DNA of 64,000 nucleotides from Desulfospira joergensenii DSM 10085 (GTDB lineage: Bacteria; Desulfobacterota; Desulfobacteria; Desulfobacterales; Desulfobacteraceae): assembly GCF_000420085.1 (NCBI RefSeq), contig NZ_ATUG01000001.1, positions 1 to 64,000 on the forward strand, given 5' to 3'. The notes below the pieces were generated by a model that was given only the letters and a program-made list of their open reading frames with translations, did no database searches and was not told where the DNA came from. Positions 54,094-62,930 of the stretch are shown one piece after another. A program made the translations under genes and the position numbers. Numbering within the stretch: the first letter of the stretch is position 1; each line of letters opens with the position of its first letter.

Positions 54094-54590
54094 AGTTCAA
54101 CCTTTATCCGGGTGCCGAATCCCCTTGTATTATCCATGTAAAATATCAGTTCCGGCTCAAAGAAATAAAACCTGGCATGAAAGGCCGAAGCAAAGATCTT
54201 CAGGATTTCCCCGGATTGGGAAGCCGGATCTGTTCCCCCGGGGATCTTTACACCGTGGCGCCGGCAGTATGCCCAGGCAATTTTCATTGTTTCTGCATCC
54301 CTTGGGGCAGGCTCTATCCTTCCGGCCATCTGGATGCCCTCAAGGTTCTCAAAACAGGGGGCGTCCCTGAAGATGGAGGCCCCGCAATATTGGTTTTCTC
54401 CCTCTTTCACATGCCTGGAATCCGGACTTGAAAAAAAATAGAACTCTGGATCCGTGAACAGGTAATAGACCGGGGCCGACCAGGGTCTGCCCCGGCTCTG
54501 GGTGGCCAGTGTCATGACGGTCGACGAAGAGATCAGTTTCAGGCAGTTTTCCCGGTCCAAAGGGTTCGGGTCCAATGGCTTACTTGACAT
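54090..54590 (-). CDS. Pyridoxamine 5'-phosphate oxidase-related (FMN-binding split-barrel) protein
   Basis: 166 residues with a split-barrel flavin fold: VMTLATQSRGRPWSAPVYYL (about 25-44) and FYFFSSPDSRHVKEGEN (about 51-67). Such proteins bind FMN, F420 or heme; the actual ligand is not evident, and true PdxH activity is unlikely from the size. Overlaps the protease gene by 11 bases upstream and the UbiD gene by 4 bases downstream. Confidence 0.85.
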   Translation of the reverse strand: MSSKPLDPNPLDRENCLKLISSSTVMTLATQSRGRPWSAPVYYLFTDPEFYFFSSPDSRHVKEGENQYCGASIFRDAPCFENLEGIQMAGRIEPAPRDAETMKIAWAYCRRHGVKIPGGTDPASQSGEILKIFASAFHARFYFFEPELIFYMDNTRGFGTRIKVEL

Positions 54591-55974
54591 ATCCCCATGC
54601 TTTCAGCCGGCTATAAGCGTACTGGGAATATTGATTGGACTGATAGTTGATCATCTTCAGATAAGAGGCATAGTCATTGGCAGCCGCCTTTTGTTTACCG
54701 GTCTTTTCAAGGGAATATCCCCTGTAGAAGATCAACTGGGGATTGCCCGGCAGGAGCCGGTCACACTGCTTGAAATCCTGATATGCCCGGTCATAGTTCC
54801 GGGACAGGGCATGGGCCAGACCCGATATATAGTGTCCCTGGGGTTCTGACGGATACAGATCTTTGGCCCTTGCGGCATGGGAGGCGGCCTCTTTGGCCTT
54901 TTCCCGGATCAGCATGCATTTGGCCATGAGCACCTGGGCGGTATAGTCGCCCTCCCATTTCATCAGGGCGGATCTAAATGCAGTCTCTGCTTTATCGTAA
55001 TCTTCCCGGGCAAGAAGACGCTCCCCCTCCTGCATCTGCTTTACGGCCTTTTTCCTTTTCCGCAAAGATGCGGTTTTATCCATGAACCGGTCCCGGTTCA
55101 AAGGGGATTTACGGGTCTGCTTATAGACGGTTTCATCCCGGTGCACAGCGGAGGTCAGGCGTTCGGAGCTCATGGGATGGGTAGCGAAAAGGATCTGGGT
55201 AGACGAGGGCTTGGACGTGTTCATGGAGTTGAGCATCTCCATGAGCCCCACAAACCCCCGGGAGGAGTATCCGGACTTGACCATGTATGCATGGCCCAGT
55301 TCATCGGCCTCCCGCTCATTGTCCCGGCTGTACTTTGAAAGAAAGAGGCCCTGTCCCAGGGCACCGAGCTGCTGGGTCAGTTCCCCCAGTCCGCTGCCCT
55401 GGGTCCCGGCCAGGATTGACAGACCGCCCAGCACCATGGACGAAACCCGGTTTCTGGAGAGTTGTTCGGCCGAGTGCCTGGCATTGACATGGCCCAGCTC
55501 ATGGCCCAGGACAGAGGCCAGTTCTGCCTCGTTCCCAAGCTCCAGCAGAATTCCCCGTGTAACGGCGATGGAACCCCCTGGAAAGGCATAGGCATTGACA
55601 TAGACCCCATTGACGCATTGAAAATTATAGGGCATGTCCGGCCGGTGAACCTGGGGAAGCAATTTTTTTCCCACCTCCCCCACATAATCGTTTAAAGTTC
55701 TGTCCTGGGTAATGCCGTAATCCGAAGAAAACTGAAAAGGGGTCTGCTGCCGGTCAATTCCGATTTCCTGGTCCCGGGACAGCATCATGAGCTGGCTTCG
55801 GCCCGTCACCGGATCCCTGGCACAACCGGGGACAAATGAAAATCCGGCAGCAGAAACTGCGGCCAGGGCCGAATGTTTTAAAAACCCCCTCCGGGACAGA
55901 TGTAGGATCGGCTCCTCTCTCCTGAACCGGGTTTCCGGGCGAGCAACTGAATCCATCCCCATGGATTTATTCAT
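54580..55974 (-). CDS. M48-family zinc metalloprotease, Tat-exported lipoprotein with C-terminal repeats
   Basis: 464 residues. Twin-arginine signal SRRGFLKHSALAA (about 27-39) with lipobox FVPGC; Tat substrate and lipoprotein at once. Peptidase domain (about 55-290) with zinc site VLGHELGHVNARHS (HExxH) and later Glu in NEREADELGHAYM. The C-terminal 150 residues are TPR-like helices. Related to BepA/LoiP, which control outer-membrane protein assembly and envelope quality. Reads into the PNPOx-like gene by an 11-base overlap. Confidence 0.93.
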   Translation of the reverse strand: MNKSMGMDSVARPETRFRREEPILHLSRRGFLKHSALAAVSAAGFSFVPGCARDPVTGRSQLMMLSRDQEIGIDRQQTPFQFSSDYGITQDRTLNDYVGEVGKKLLPQVHRPDMPYNFQCVNGVYVNAYAFPGGSIAVTRGILLELGNEAELASVLGHELGHVNARHSAEQLSRNRVSSMVLGGLSILAGTQGSGLGELTQQLGALGQGLFLSKYSRDNEREADELGHAYMVKSGYSSRGFVGLMEMLNSMNTSKPSSTQILFATHPMSSERLTSAVHRDETVYKQTRKSPLNRDRFMDKTASLRKRKKAVKQMQEGERLLAREDYDKAETAFRSALMKWEGDYTAQVLMAKCMLIREKAKEAASHAARAKDLYPSEPQGHYISGLAHALSRNYDRAYQDFKQCDRLLPGNPQLIFYRGYSLEKTGKQKAAANDYASYLKMINYQSNQYSQYAYSRLKAWGYVK

Positions 55975-56016
55975 TGGATATCCTTGTTTTCATTCAGGTT
56001 ACCGGATCAAACCCTT

Positions 56017-56292
56017 TCAATGTTCTTTCACCACGGTGCTGATCAAAAAGAAAATCAGGGAAAGGCCGGCCAGCAGCCACCCGAAATGGAGGTCAAATAC
56101 GATGAAGCTGAGCCCGTCCTGGACAGCCTGGACAGGAACCGCTTCCACAAGGGAGTCTGAAAAATCGCCGATCAAATCGGAAAGGGTCAGGTTCACCCAG
56201 AAATTATCCGACCCCATGAAATTGGAAATCCCGCTGAACACACCGATAAAAAATCCGGCCAAGAGTGAAAATATCCCCAGTTTGCTCCACAT
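56017..56292 (-). CDS. Small membrane protein, function unknown
   Basis: 91 residues with an N-terminal helix (LGIFSLLAGFFIGVFSGISNF) and a C-terminal helix (FGWLLAGLSLIFFLISTVV), with a polar loop of about 40 residues between. No family recognised. It is 42 bases upstream of the M48 protease gene on the same strand and likely first of that operon. Confidence 0.65.
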   Translation of the reverse strand: MWSKLGIFSLLAGFFIGVFSGISNFMGSDNFWVNLTLSDLIGDFSDSLVEAVPVQAVQDGLSFIVFDLHFGWLLAGLSLIFFLISTVVKEH

Positions 56293-56566
56293 ATGTTTTT
56301 CCCTGGTCTATGGTTTGTTTTTTGCCATCTAGCCAGTGCAAGTATATTCGCCAGCATTTTTGCCGTCAAGGTTTGACCATAATTTTAATTGTCATGTCCG
56401 GCCATATGCTGTATGTTTCATCATTAATAGTATCAAAAAAATCAAATATATAAATACAACCTGCTGTTTGAATGATCCGTACGATTTCGAATATACCCCC
56501 CTGGGTTTCCGGAATTTTAATAATTTAGGCGTTTGCCTGCTTGCTTAACCTGTTTTGGGATTGCCA

Positions 56567-58345
56567 ATGAAGTCGAAAAATTTATCCAAAGACCCTTCCC
56601 CGATCCCAGCCATGGACCTTTCTTCGAAAATGGACCCAAAGGTTTTTCGGTCTGTTTTCATGGCAGGTCCGGAACCCATGATCCTGGCAGACCCGGCAAC
56701 ATTGAAGGTCATCGAGGCCAATGATGCTGTGCCTGAACTCTACGGGTATTCCAGGGAAGAGTTTCTATTCCTTTGTCTGGCCGACTTCTCCCGTTTTTTT
56801 GCTGAAAATTCAAACCCGGAATTCGTGGCCGGGGAACTCCGGGCAGACACCCACCGGCATAAATCCGGCACCCTCTTCCCCGTGGAAATCTCTTTGCGCC
56901 CCTTTGATTGGAAAGGCCGGAAAACGCTGATCATGAGTATCCGTGACGCCCGGCAGAGAAGACAGACAGAGGACGAGCTAAAGCAGACAGGGGCCAGTCT
57001 TGATCTGGTTGTAAACAATTTCCAAGGGTTTATCTACACGGTATCCAGGGAGTATAAAATTGAATTCATGAACGGCTCTTTGATGAGAAACCTCGGATAC
57101 GGGGCCATTGGCGAAGATTGTTTCAAAGCCCTTCACGGCCTGAGCTCTCCCTGTGCCTGGTGTGTCCGGGACCGGGTCCTGGCCGGGGAAACCGCCAGCT
57201 TCGAACACCAGAGCCCCAGGGACGGGAAATGGTACTACTATGTTTCTTCCCCCCAGCTGGATTCAAAGGGAAATACCCGGGCCCAGCAGATCATTGCCCT
57301 GGATATCCATGAACGGAAGATAAAAGAAGCCGAACTGCTGAAAAGTCAGGACCACCTCAAGCAGGAAAACCTGCTTTTAAAATCCCCCAGGGTGAACCGG
57401 TACGGACTGGATCAGATTGTGGGACAGAGTTATCAGATGCAGGAAATCTACAATTTGATTCTGGAAGTGGCTTCTTCGGACGCCGGTATCATCATCTACG
57501 GGGAATCGGGTACGGGAAAGGAACTGGTGGCCAATGCCATCCACAACCTGGGAAAAAACAAACAGAGGCCCTTTGTCCCGGTGAACTGCGGGGGAATCCC
57601 CGAAAACCTTGTGGAAAGCGAATTTTTCGGATTTAAAAAAGGGGCCTTTACCGGGGCGAGCATTGACAAATCCGGATTTCTGGAAATCGCTGACAAGGGC
57701 ACCCTGTTCCTGGACGAAATCGGCGAACTCAACCTGAACATGCAGGTCAAGCTTCTCAGGGCCGTTGACGGAGACGGTTTTACCCCCCTGGGAAGCAACA
57801 CCCCCATAAAACCGGATATCCGCATCATTTCCGCCACCAACAGGGACCTGGAAGCCCTGGTTGACAAAGGAATGATGCGGGCCGATTTCTTTTTCAGAAT
57901 CAATGTCGTCCCCATTTACCTGCCCCCCCTGCGGAAGAGAAGGGAAGATATTCCCCTGCTCATCTATCATTTTTTAAGACGGTTCAGCCGGGACAGGCAT
58001 CTTCCCCATATCCCGCCCAGGATCATGAACGCCCTGGAGGATTATGACTGGCCCGGAAATGTCAGAGAGCTTCAGAATATCGTTCACAGGTATGTGGCCC
58101 TGAACCGGCTGGATGTGTTTGACCCTTTCCTGGCCAAGGAGTCATCCGACCCCCTGGAGGTTCACCCCCTTCCTTCCCATGATTTTGACACCTTAGGGGA
58201 GGCCATGGCCGATCATGAAAAAAAAATTATCGCCCTCTTCCTGAAAAAATTTCACTGGAAGCACGGCCGGGTGGCCGGGGCCCTGGGAATCAACCGGAAA
58301 ACACTATATTACAAAATGAAGAAACACGGCCTTTTAAAGACCTGA
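56567..58345 (+). CDS. PAS-domain sigma-54-dependent transcriptional activator
   Basis: About 592 residues: two PAS-type domains (about 25-140 and 145-255), AAA+ (about 280-510) and Fis-type HTH (about 550-590; GRVAGALGINRKTLYYKMKK). Walker A GESGTGKE, GAFTGA and Walker B LFLDEIGEL are intact. The second PAS carries CFKALHGLSSPCAWCVRD, a Cys motif like that of the activator at 31543. No receiver, so it responds to a ligand or redox signal. The start is the ATG at 56567 with GGGA upstream. It lies 30 bases before the chemoreceptor gene. Confidence 0.94.
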   Translation: MKSKNLSKDPSPIPAMDLSSKMDPKVFRSVFMAGPEPMILADPATLKVIEANDAVPELYGYSREEFLFLCLADFSRFFAENSNPEFVAGELRADTHRHKSGTLFPVEISLRPFDWKGRKTLIMSIRDARQRRQTEDELKQTGASLDLVVNNFQGFIYTVSREYKIEFMNGSLMRNLGYGAIGEDCFKALHGLSSPCAWCVRDRVLAGETASFEHQSPRDGKWYYYVSSPQLDSKGNTRAQQIIALDIHERKIKEAELLKSQDHLKQENLLLKSPRVNRYGLDQIVGQSYQMQEIYNLILEVASSDAGIIIYGESGTGKELVANAIHNLGKNKQRPFVPVNCGGIPENLVESEFFGFKKGAFTGASIDKSGFLEIADKGTLFLDEIGELNLNMQVKLLRAVDGDGFTPLGSNTPIKPDIRIISATNRDLEALVDKGMMRADFFFRINVVPIYLPPLRKRREDIPLLIYHFLRRFSRDRHLPHIPPRIMNALEDYDWPGNVRELQNIVHRYVALNRLDVFDPFLAKESSDPLEVHPLPSHDFDTLGEAMADHEKKIIALFLKKFHWKHGRVAGALGINRKTLYYKMKKHGLLKT

Positions 58346-58375
58346 ACATAGACCTGCACTATATAAGGAGGATGA

Positions 58376-60826
58376 ATGAACTGGAAAAACTTAACCATAG
58401 GTAAAAAGATTGCCACAGGTTTCGGCATTACCATCGTCCTTTTGATTGTACTGGGCGCCTTGAGTTTTACCGGAGTGGGCGGAATCGTTCAAAATGCCGA
58501 AGAGGTGATTGACGGGAACAAGCTGGACGGGAATCTGGCCCAGAAAGAGGTGGATCATCTCAACTGGGTCAACAAGGTCAATGGTCTGCTCACCGATGAA
58601 GCCGTTACCTCCCTTGAGGTGGAAACCGACGACCACAAATGCGGTTTCGGCAAATGGCTTTACGGAGAGGGGCGAACCCGGGCCGAAGCACTTGTCCCCT
58701 CTCTGGCACCCCTTTTCAAGGAGATTGAGCAGCCCCACCACAGCCTTCACACATCTGCCGTTCATATCGGAAAAGCCTTTAAACAGCCCCATCGCGGACT
58801 GGCCCTGACCCTGGCCAACCGGCTCACAGACCATGTCAACTGGGTAAAGACCCTGGGAAAGGCCCTGGCCTCCGAGGCGGGCGGGCTGTATTCCTATCAA
58901 GCCCAGCTGAAAAATGCCGTTGACCAGGTCATCTCAGGAATTCAGGTCTTTGATGCCGAAAAATCATCCAAAGAACTGGGCAGACGCCAGGATGAGGCTT
59001 TGAAAAACATCAAGGGGCTCCGCTATGGAAATCAGGGCCGGGATTATTTTTTCATCATAGACCAGGATGTGAGAATGGTCATGCATCCCATTAAGCCCGA
59101 ATTGAACGGCAAAGACGTCGGCATGTCCAAAGATCCCACCGGAAAACGTCTGTTCACCCAAATGGCCGCCATATGCAGGCAAAACGGGAAAGGGTTTGTC
59201 TCCTACCTGTGGCCCTTGCCCGGGACCGATAAACCGGTCCCTAAGCTTTCCTATGTTAAATTGTATAAACCCTGGGGCTGGATCGTTGGAACCGGGGTCT
59301 TTCTGGATCACACCAATGATGCCCTGGTAAAAAGAGCAGAAGAATTTGCCATGGGCAAACCCTTTTCAGCCGGCGTTCAACTGGATCCCACCCAATGCGC
59401 CTTTGGAAAATTTCTGGCAGATCCCAAGACAGCAGCGCTGGCCCAAAGTTTTCCTGAACTGAAATCTGCCCTGGATGCCATCAGAGCCCCCCATATCCAT
59501 CTCCATGAAAGCGCCCGGACCATTGAAAAAAGGGTCAACCTCCTGAAAATGCAGGAGGCCATGAAGATTTTCAATTCAGATACACAGGATGCCCTGGAAG
59601 AGGTGAAACGCCATTTTGGTTCTGCCATCGCCGCAGAGAATACTCTCCAGCAGGGACTGGATACGGCCAACCAGATCTACTCGGAGCATACCGTGCCCAA
59701 TCTGGCCAGGATCCAGGGACTGTTGAAAAAAATCCGGGAGACCGCCAGGGATCATATCATGACAGACCAGGTCATGCTCAACGCCGCCACCGGAACCCGG
59801 CGAAACGTCAGTATTGTTTCCGCCGCGGCTGTCCTGGCTGCCCTGTTTATGGCATTTATCATTGCCCGGGGGATCATCCGCGCCCTGACCCGGATATCCG
59901 ACGGACTGGGAGAAGGGGCAAGCCAGGTGGCCTCTGCCGCCGGCCAGGTCTCCTCCTCCAGCCAGTCCATGGCCGAAGGGGCTTCGGAACAGGCCGCCTC
60001 CATTGAAGAGACCTCTTCTTCCATGGAGGAGATGTCTTCCATGACCCGTAAAAATGCGGAAAATGCCGGTCATGCAGACGGGCTGATGAAGGAGGCCAAC
60101 CAGATCGTTCAGGAGGCCAACCTTTCCATGAACCAGTTGACCCAGTCCATGGAAGGGATCACCCGTGCCAGCGAAGAAACCTCTAAAATCATTAAAACCA
60201 TAGATGAAATCGCCTTTCAGACCAATCTGCTGGCCCTGAATGCCGCAGTTGAAGCGGCCCGGGCCGGTGAGGCCGGCGCGGGATTTGCCGTGGTGGCAGA
60301 CGAGGTGAGAAACCTTGCCCTGAGAGCGGCCCAGGCGGCAAAGAATACGGCGGAGATGATCGAAGACACGGTACAAAAGGTCGCAGACGGATCCCAGCTG
60401 GTATCCACCACCAATGAGGCCTTTACCAAGGTCGCAGAAAGTTCCGCCAAGGTGGGAGACCTGATCTCGGAGATCTCCCAGGCCTCCCAGGAACAGTCCA
60501 AGGGCATCGAACAGGTCAATGCAGCCATCACCGACATGGACAGGGTGGTCCAGACCAATGCGGCCAACGCAGAAGAGTCGGCATCGGCATCGGAAGAGAT
60601 GAATGCCCAGGCAGAGCAGCTCCGGGACTATGTGGGTGAACTCATGATCATGGTCGCCGGCGGAGAAGACCGGGACAGACCCGGCCGACGAACCCTGAAA
60701 CAGGTCAGACCCCGGCCCCTGGCGGCAGACAAAACCCGGGAAAAGAAACTGGGCCATGAGGCCAAAGAGATCCGGCCGGACCAGGTCATTCCCTTTGACG
60801 ATGAAGAGGATTTCAAGGATTTTTAA
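58376..60826 (+). CDS. Methyl-accepting chemotaxis protein with CZB and Cache-type sensing modules
   Basis: 816 residues. Membrane helix 1 (about 12-32), a CZB-type zinc-binding module (about 58-150; [15 protein letters not shown] with later HH/H), a single-Cache-like domain (about 165-320; [20 protein letters not shown]), then a second CZB-like half ([15 protein letters not shown] ... PHIHLHESA, about 335-395). Membrane helix 2 (about 478-500) and the signalling domain follow, with hairpin [20 protein letters not shown]. The C-terminus ends DFKDF, fitting the x-[FYWH]-x2-[FYWH] CheR/CheB tether. Possible small-molecule and metal/hypochlorite sensing. AAGGAGG lies just upstream of the ATG. 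Confidence 0.94.
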   Translation: MNWKNLTIGKKIATGFGITIVLLIVLGALSFTGVGGIVQNAEEVIDGNKLDGNLAQKEVDHLNWVNKVNGLLTDEAVTSLEVETDDHKCGFGKWLYGEGRTRAEALVPSLAPLFKEIEQPHHSLHTSAVHIGKAFKQPHRGLALTLANRLTDHVNWVKTLGKALASEAGGLYSYQAQLKNAVDQVISGIQVFDAEKSSKELGRRQDEALKNIKGLRYGNQGRDYFFIIDQDVRMVMHPIKPELNGKDVGMSKDPTGKRLFTQMAAICRQNGKGFVSYLWPLPGTDKPVPKLSYVKLYKPWGWIVGTGVFLDHTNDALVKRAEEFAMGKPFSAGVQLDPTQCAFGKFLADPKTAALAQSFPELKSALDAIRAPHIHLHESARTIEKRVNLLKMQEAMKIFNSDTQDALEEVKRHFGSAIAAENTLQQGLDTANQIYSEHTVPNLARIQGLLKKIRETARDHIMTDQVMLNAATGTRRNVSIVSAAAVLAALFMAFIIARGIIRALTRISDGLGEGASQVASAAGQVSSSSQSMAEGASEQAASIEETSSSMEEMSSMTRKNAENAGHADGLMKEANQIVQEANLSMNQLTQSMEGITRASEETSKIIKTIDEIAFQTNLLALNAAVEAARAGEAGAGFAVVADEVRNLALRAAQAAKNTAEMIEDTVQKVADGSQLVSTTNEAFTKVAESSAKVGDLISEISQASQEQSKGIEQVNAAITDMDRVVQTNAANAEESASASEEMNAQAEQLRDYVGELMIMVAGGEDRDRPGRRTLKQVRPRPLAADKTREKKLGHEAKEIRPDQVIPFDDEEDFKDF

Positions 60827-61113
60827 AACATCCGGGGGCAAGGGCTTTGATCTGTCTGGACGGGAGGCCATTGGCACGGGTCTGGAACGGGATATGCCGG
60901 GAAAAGAGGCCCCGCGGACGGGGCCGGACGCCGGCATCCCCGGAGCCGGCCAGGACAGGCCGGCGAGAATGGAGTGGAAGATCCATGCCAATGGCCGGCA
61001 AATATGGATGTGATTGCCCCGGGCCTGAAATCCGCTTCATTGACAAAAGCCGATTTCCCGTCCATACTCACGCCAACCTGTAACCTGGAGAGTATCGGAA
61101 CGGCCCGGATTTG
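60827..61113. other. Intergenic region; no convincing gene
   Basis: About 290 bases between the chemoreceptor and murJ. Short frames exist; one, from about 60985 to 61083, encodes MAGKYGCDCPGPEIRFIDK and continues with FP and His residues, loosely like a zinc-ribbon tail, but it has no clear start signal. No terminator with a T-run was seen. TTGGCACGGGTCTGG near 60885 resembles the -24 half of a sigma-54 site but lacks the -12 GC. Confidence 0.5.
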
Positions 61114-62688
61114 ATGTCAGATTCAAGCACCATAAAAAAAATAAGCATTGCCTCGTTCATCATGATGACATCTGTGTTTGCCTCCCGGGTGATCGGCCTG
61201 GCCAGGGAGGCTGTCATTGCCTGGGCGGGCGGGGCCAAAGCCCCTGTTGATGCATACCAGGTCGCCTTTGTCATCCCTGAGATTCTCAACCATATCGCGG
61301 CCAGCGGATTTTTATCCATTACCTTTATCCCTATTTTTGCCCGCTATATTTCCCAGGGCAGGGACAAGGAGGGGTATCAGGTCTTTTCCACCATTTTGAA
61401 CGGGTTCGGGTTTCTTCTCCTGGGATTTATCCTGGTGACCATGGTATGGGCTCCGGAGTTTGTCCGGCTCCTGGCTCCGGGAATGAAAGACCCCGTTACC
61501 TTTGAACTGGCCGTGAAAATGACCCGGATCATTATTCCGGCCCAGTTCTTCTTCTTCTGCGGCGGGCTTTTCATGGCCATCCAGTTTGCCCGGGAAAAAT
61601 TTTTAATCCCGGCCCTGGCCCCCCTGATATACAACCTGGGCATCATTGCAGGCGGGGTGCTTCTCTCCCCCCGTTTCGGCATGGAGGGATTTGCCTGGGG
61701 GGTCCTGGGAGGTGCCTTTCTGGGCAGTTTTCTTTTCCAGTTCATCGGGGCCGCAAAAACCGGCATGAAGTATTATCTCATATTTCATCCCCGACACCCG
61801 GATTTCAGACGGTACATCCTTTTGACCCTGCCCCTGATGCTGGGGTTGACCATGACCTTTTCAACGGAGATCCTGCTCAAGTTCTTTGGCTCGTTTCTTG
61901 ACGAAGGCAGGATTGCCGCCATGAACTATGCCATCCGGATCCTGTTCATCCTGGTGGGCTTCTTCGGCCAGGCCGTGGGCATGGCATCCTATCCCTTTAT
62001 GGCCAAGATCGCGGCCCTGGGAGACATGGACCGCCTCAACCGCATTATCAACCAGACCCTGAAATTCATCTTCCTGGCCATTCCCTTTTCCGTTCTGTTC
62101 ATGGTCCTTCGCCATGAGATTGTCCAGGTGCTGTTCCAGCGGGGCCGGTTTGATGCAGAGGCGGCCCGGCTGACGGCAGGCATCCTCCCCTTTTTCCTGG
62201 CCGGCACCTTTGCCTTCTCGGCCCAGACAATTGTTGCAAGAGGCTATTTTGCCCTTCAAAACACCCTGTTCCCTGCCATCTTCTCCACCCTGTGCGTGGG
62301 AGCGAGCCTGCCCCTGATCTATCTGTTCATGAAAACCATGGGGGTTCAGGGAGTGGCCCTGGGACTCACCCTGTCCGCAGCCATGAATTCTTTTTTATTG
62401 TTTGAGTGCTGGAATAGAAAAAGCCAAAACAAGGGGAAAAAAGAGGTTTACCTGTTTTTCCTGAAAATGGTCTTCCTTGGTTTGATGGTCGCAGGCGTTC
62501 TTTTCCCGGTTCACCTGGGCCTGGTGCAGTTCATCGAGCCGGGGTCTGTTTTCAGGGCCCTGGCCCTCTGTCTCTTCATTGGAGTGATCTTTTTAATCCT
62601 CATGCCCCTGGCCGGTAAAAGCTTAAGAATCCAGGAAATCTCTGAGTTTTTCGATAAGATCTTTTCCCGGCTCCCCTTTAGATCTTGA
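61114..62688 (+). CDS. murJ: Lipid II flippase MurJ
   Basis: 524 residues, about 14 membrane helices, MOP/MviN family. The N-terminal SVFASRVIGLAREAVIAWAG is the classic MurJ signature. FRYILLTLPLMLGL and QVLFQRGRFDAEAARLT are also family-typical. MurJ flips the peptidoglycan precursor lipid II across the inner membrane. ATG at 61114 is used (a TTG lies one codon upstream); the ribosome-binding site is weak. It ends convergently with the chemoreceptor remnant on the other strand, overlapping it by 11 bases. Confidence 0.95.
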   Translation: MSDSSTIKKISIASFIMMTSVFASRVIGLAREAVIAWAGGAKAPVDAYQVAFVIPEILNHIAASGFLSITFIPIFARYISQGRDKEGYQVFSTILNGFGFLLLGFILVTMVWAPEFVRLLAPGMKDPVTFELAVKMTRIIIPAQFFFFCGGLFMAIQFAREKFLIPALAPLIYNLGIIAGGVLLSPRFGMEGFAWGVLGGAFLGSFLFQFIGAAKTGMKYYLIFHPRHPDFRRYILLTLPLMLGLTMTFSTEILLKFFGSFLDEGRIAAMNYAIRILFILVGFFGQAVGMASYPFMAKIAALGDMDRLNRIINQTLKFIFLAIPFSVLFMVLRHEIVQVLFQRGRFDAEAARLTAGILPFFLAGTFAFSAQTIVARGYFALQNTLFPAIFSTLCVGASLPLIYLFMKTMGVQGVALGLTLSAAMNSFLLFECWNRKSQNKGKKEVYLFFLKMVFLGLMVAGVLFPVHLGLVQFIEPGSVFRALALCLFIGVIFLILMPLAGKSLRIQEISEFFDKIFSRLPFRS

Positions 62689-62797
62689 ATTCGTTGATCA
62701 TGGCCTTGAACTTTTCAGCCATGGATGAGAGCTGGGAGGCGTTTTCATCCACCTGTCCGCTGTTGTCCCTGACTTCAACCGCACCCTCTTCCACCTG
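62678..62797 (-). pseudogene. C-terminal remnant of a methyl-accepting chemotaxis protein
   Basis: The minus strand encodes 39 residues ending in a stop, including VEVRDNSGQVDENAS and LSSMAEKFKAMINEFKI, the typical tail of chemoreceptors after the signalling hairpin. Upstream the frame loses similarity (about ten unrelated codons) and then meets a stop, with no start. The rest of the gene is gone. The tail is unlike the DFKDF end of the intact receptor at 58376, so it came from a different receptor. Confidence 0.8.
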
Positions 62798-62896
62798 AAA
62801 AGGCAGCCGGCGCCTGGACGCTGACTACCCCTTTTCAATTTTCATAATTTGGTCTGGTTTATAAAGCACCCAGGGGGCTTTTGACAAAGCTCTAAC

Positions 62897-62930
62897 AAAA
62901 AAGCAATATCCGGAAAAGGGTTTCCCGGAT
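62897..62930 (-). terminator. Rho-independent terminator after the helicase/exonuclease gene
   Basis: On the minus strand ATCCGG pairs with CCGGAT, extended by an AAA/TTT pairing around a CCC loop, then ATTGC and six T residues (complement of 62897-62902). The stem begins at the first base of the stop codon. Confidence 0.75.

Noticed and set aside
52846..54141. 431-codon plus-strand frame opposite the UbiD gene
   Set aside because: Antisense shadow; the UbiD product on the minus strand is full length and recognisable.
60885..60900. sigma-54 promoter before murJ (TTGGCACGGGTCTGG)
   Set aside because: The -24 half fits but GC at -12 is missing, and it is about 215 bases from the murJ start with no activator sites.
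59576..60991. 471-codon minus-strand frame opposite the chemoreceptor
   Set aside because: Antisense shadow of the repetitive signalling domain; no start signals or recognised domain.
60847..61083. 78-codon plus-strand frame ending with a zinc-ribbon-like tail
   Set aside because: No ribosome-binding site, Arg/Pro/Gly-rich shadow-like N-terminus, and only a loose resemblance in the last 30 codons.
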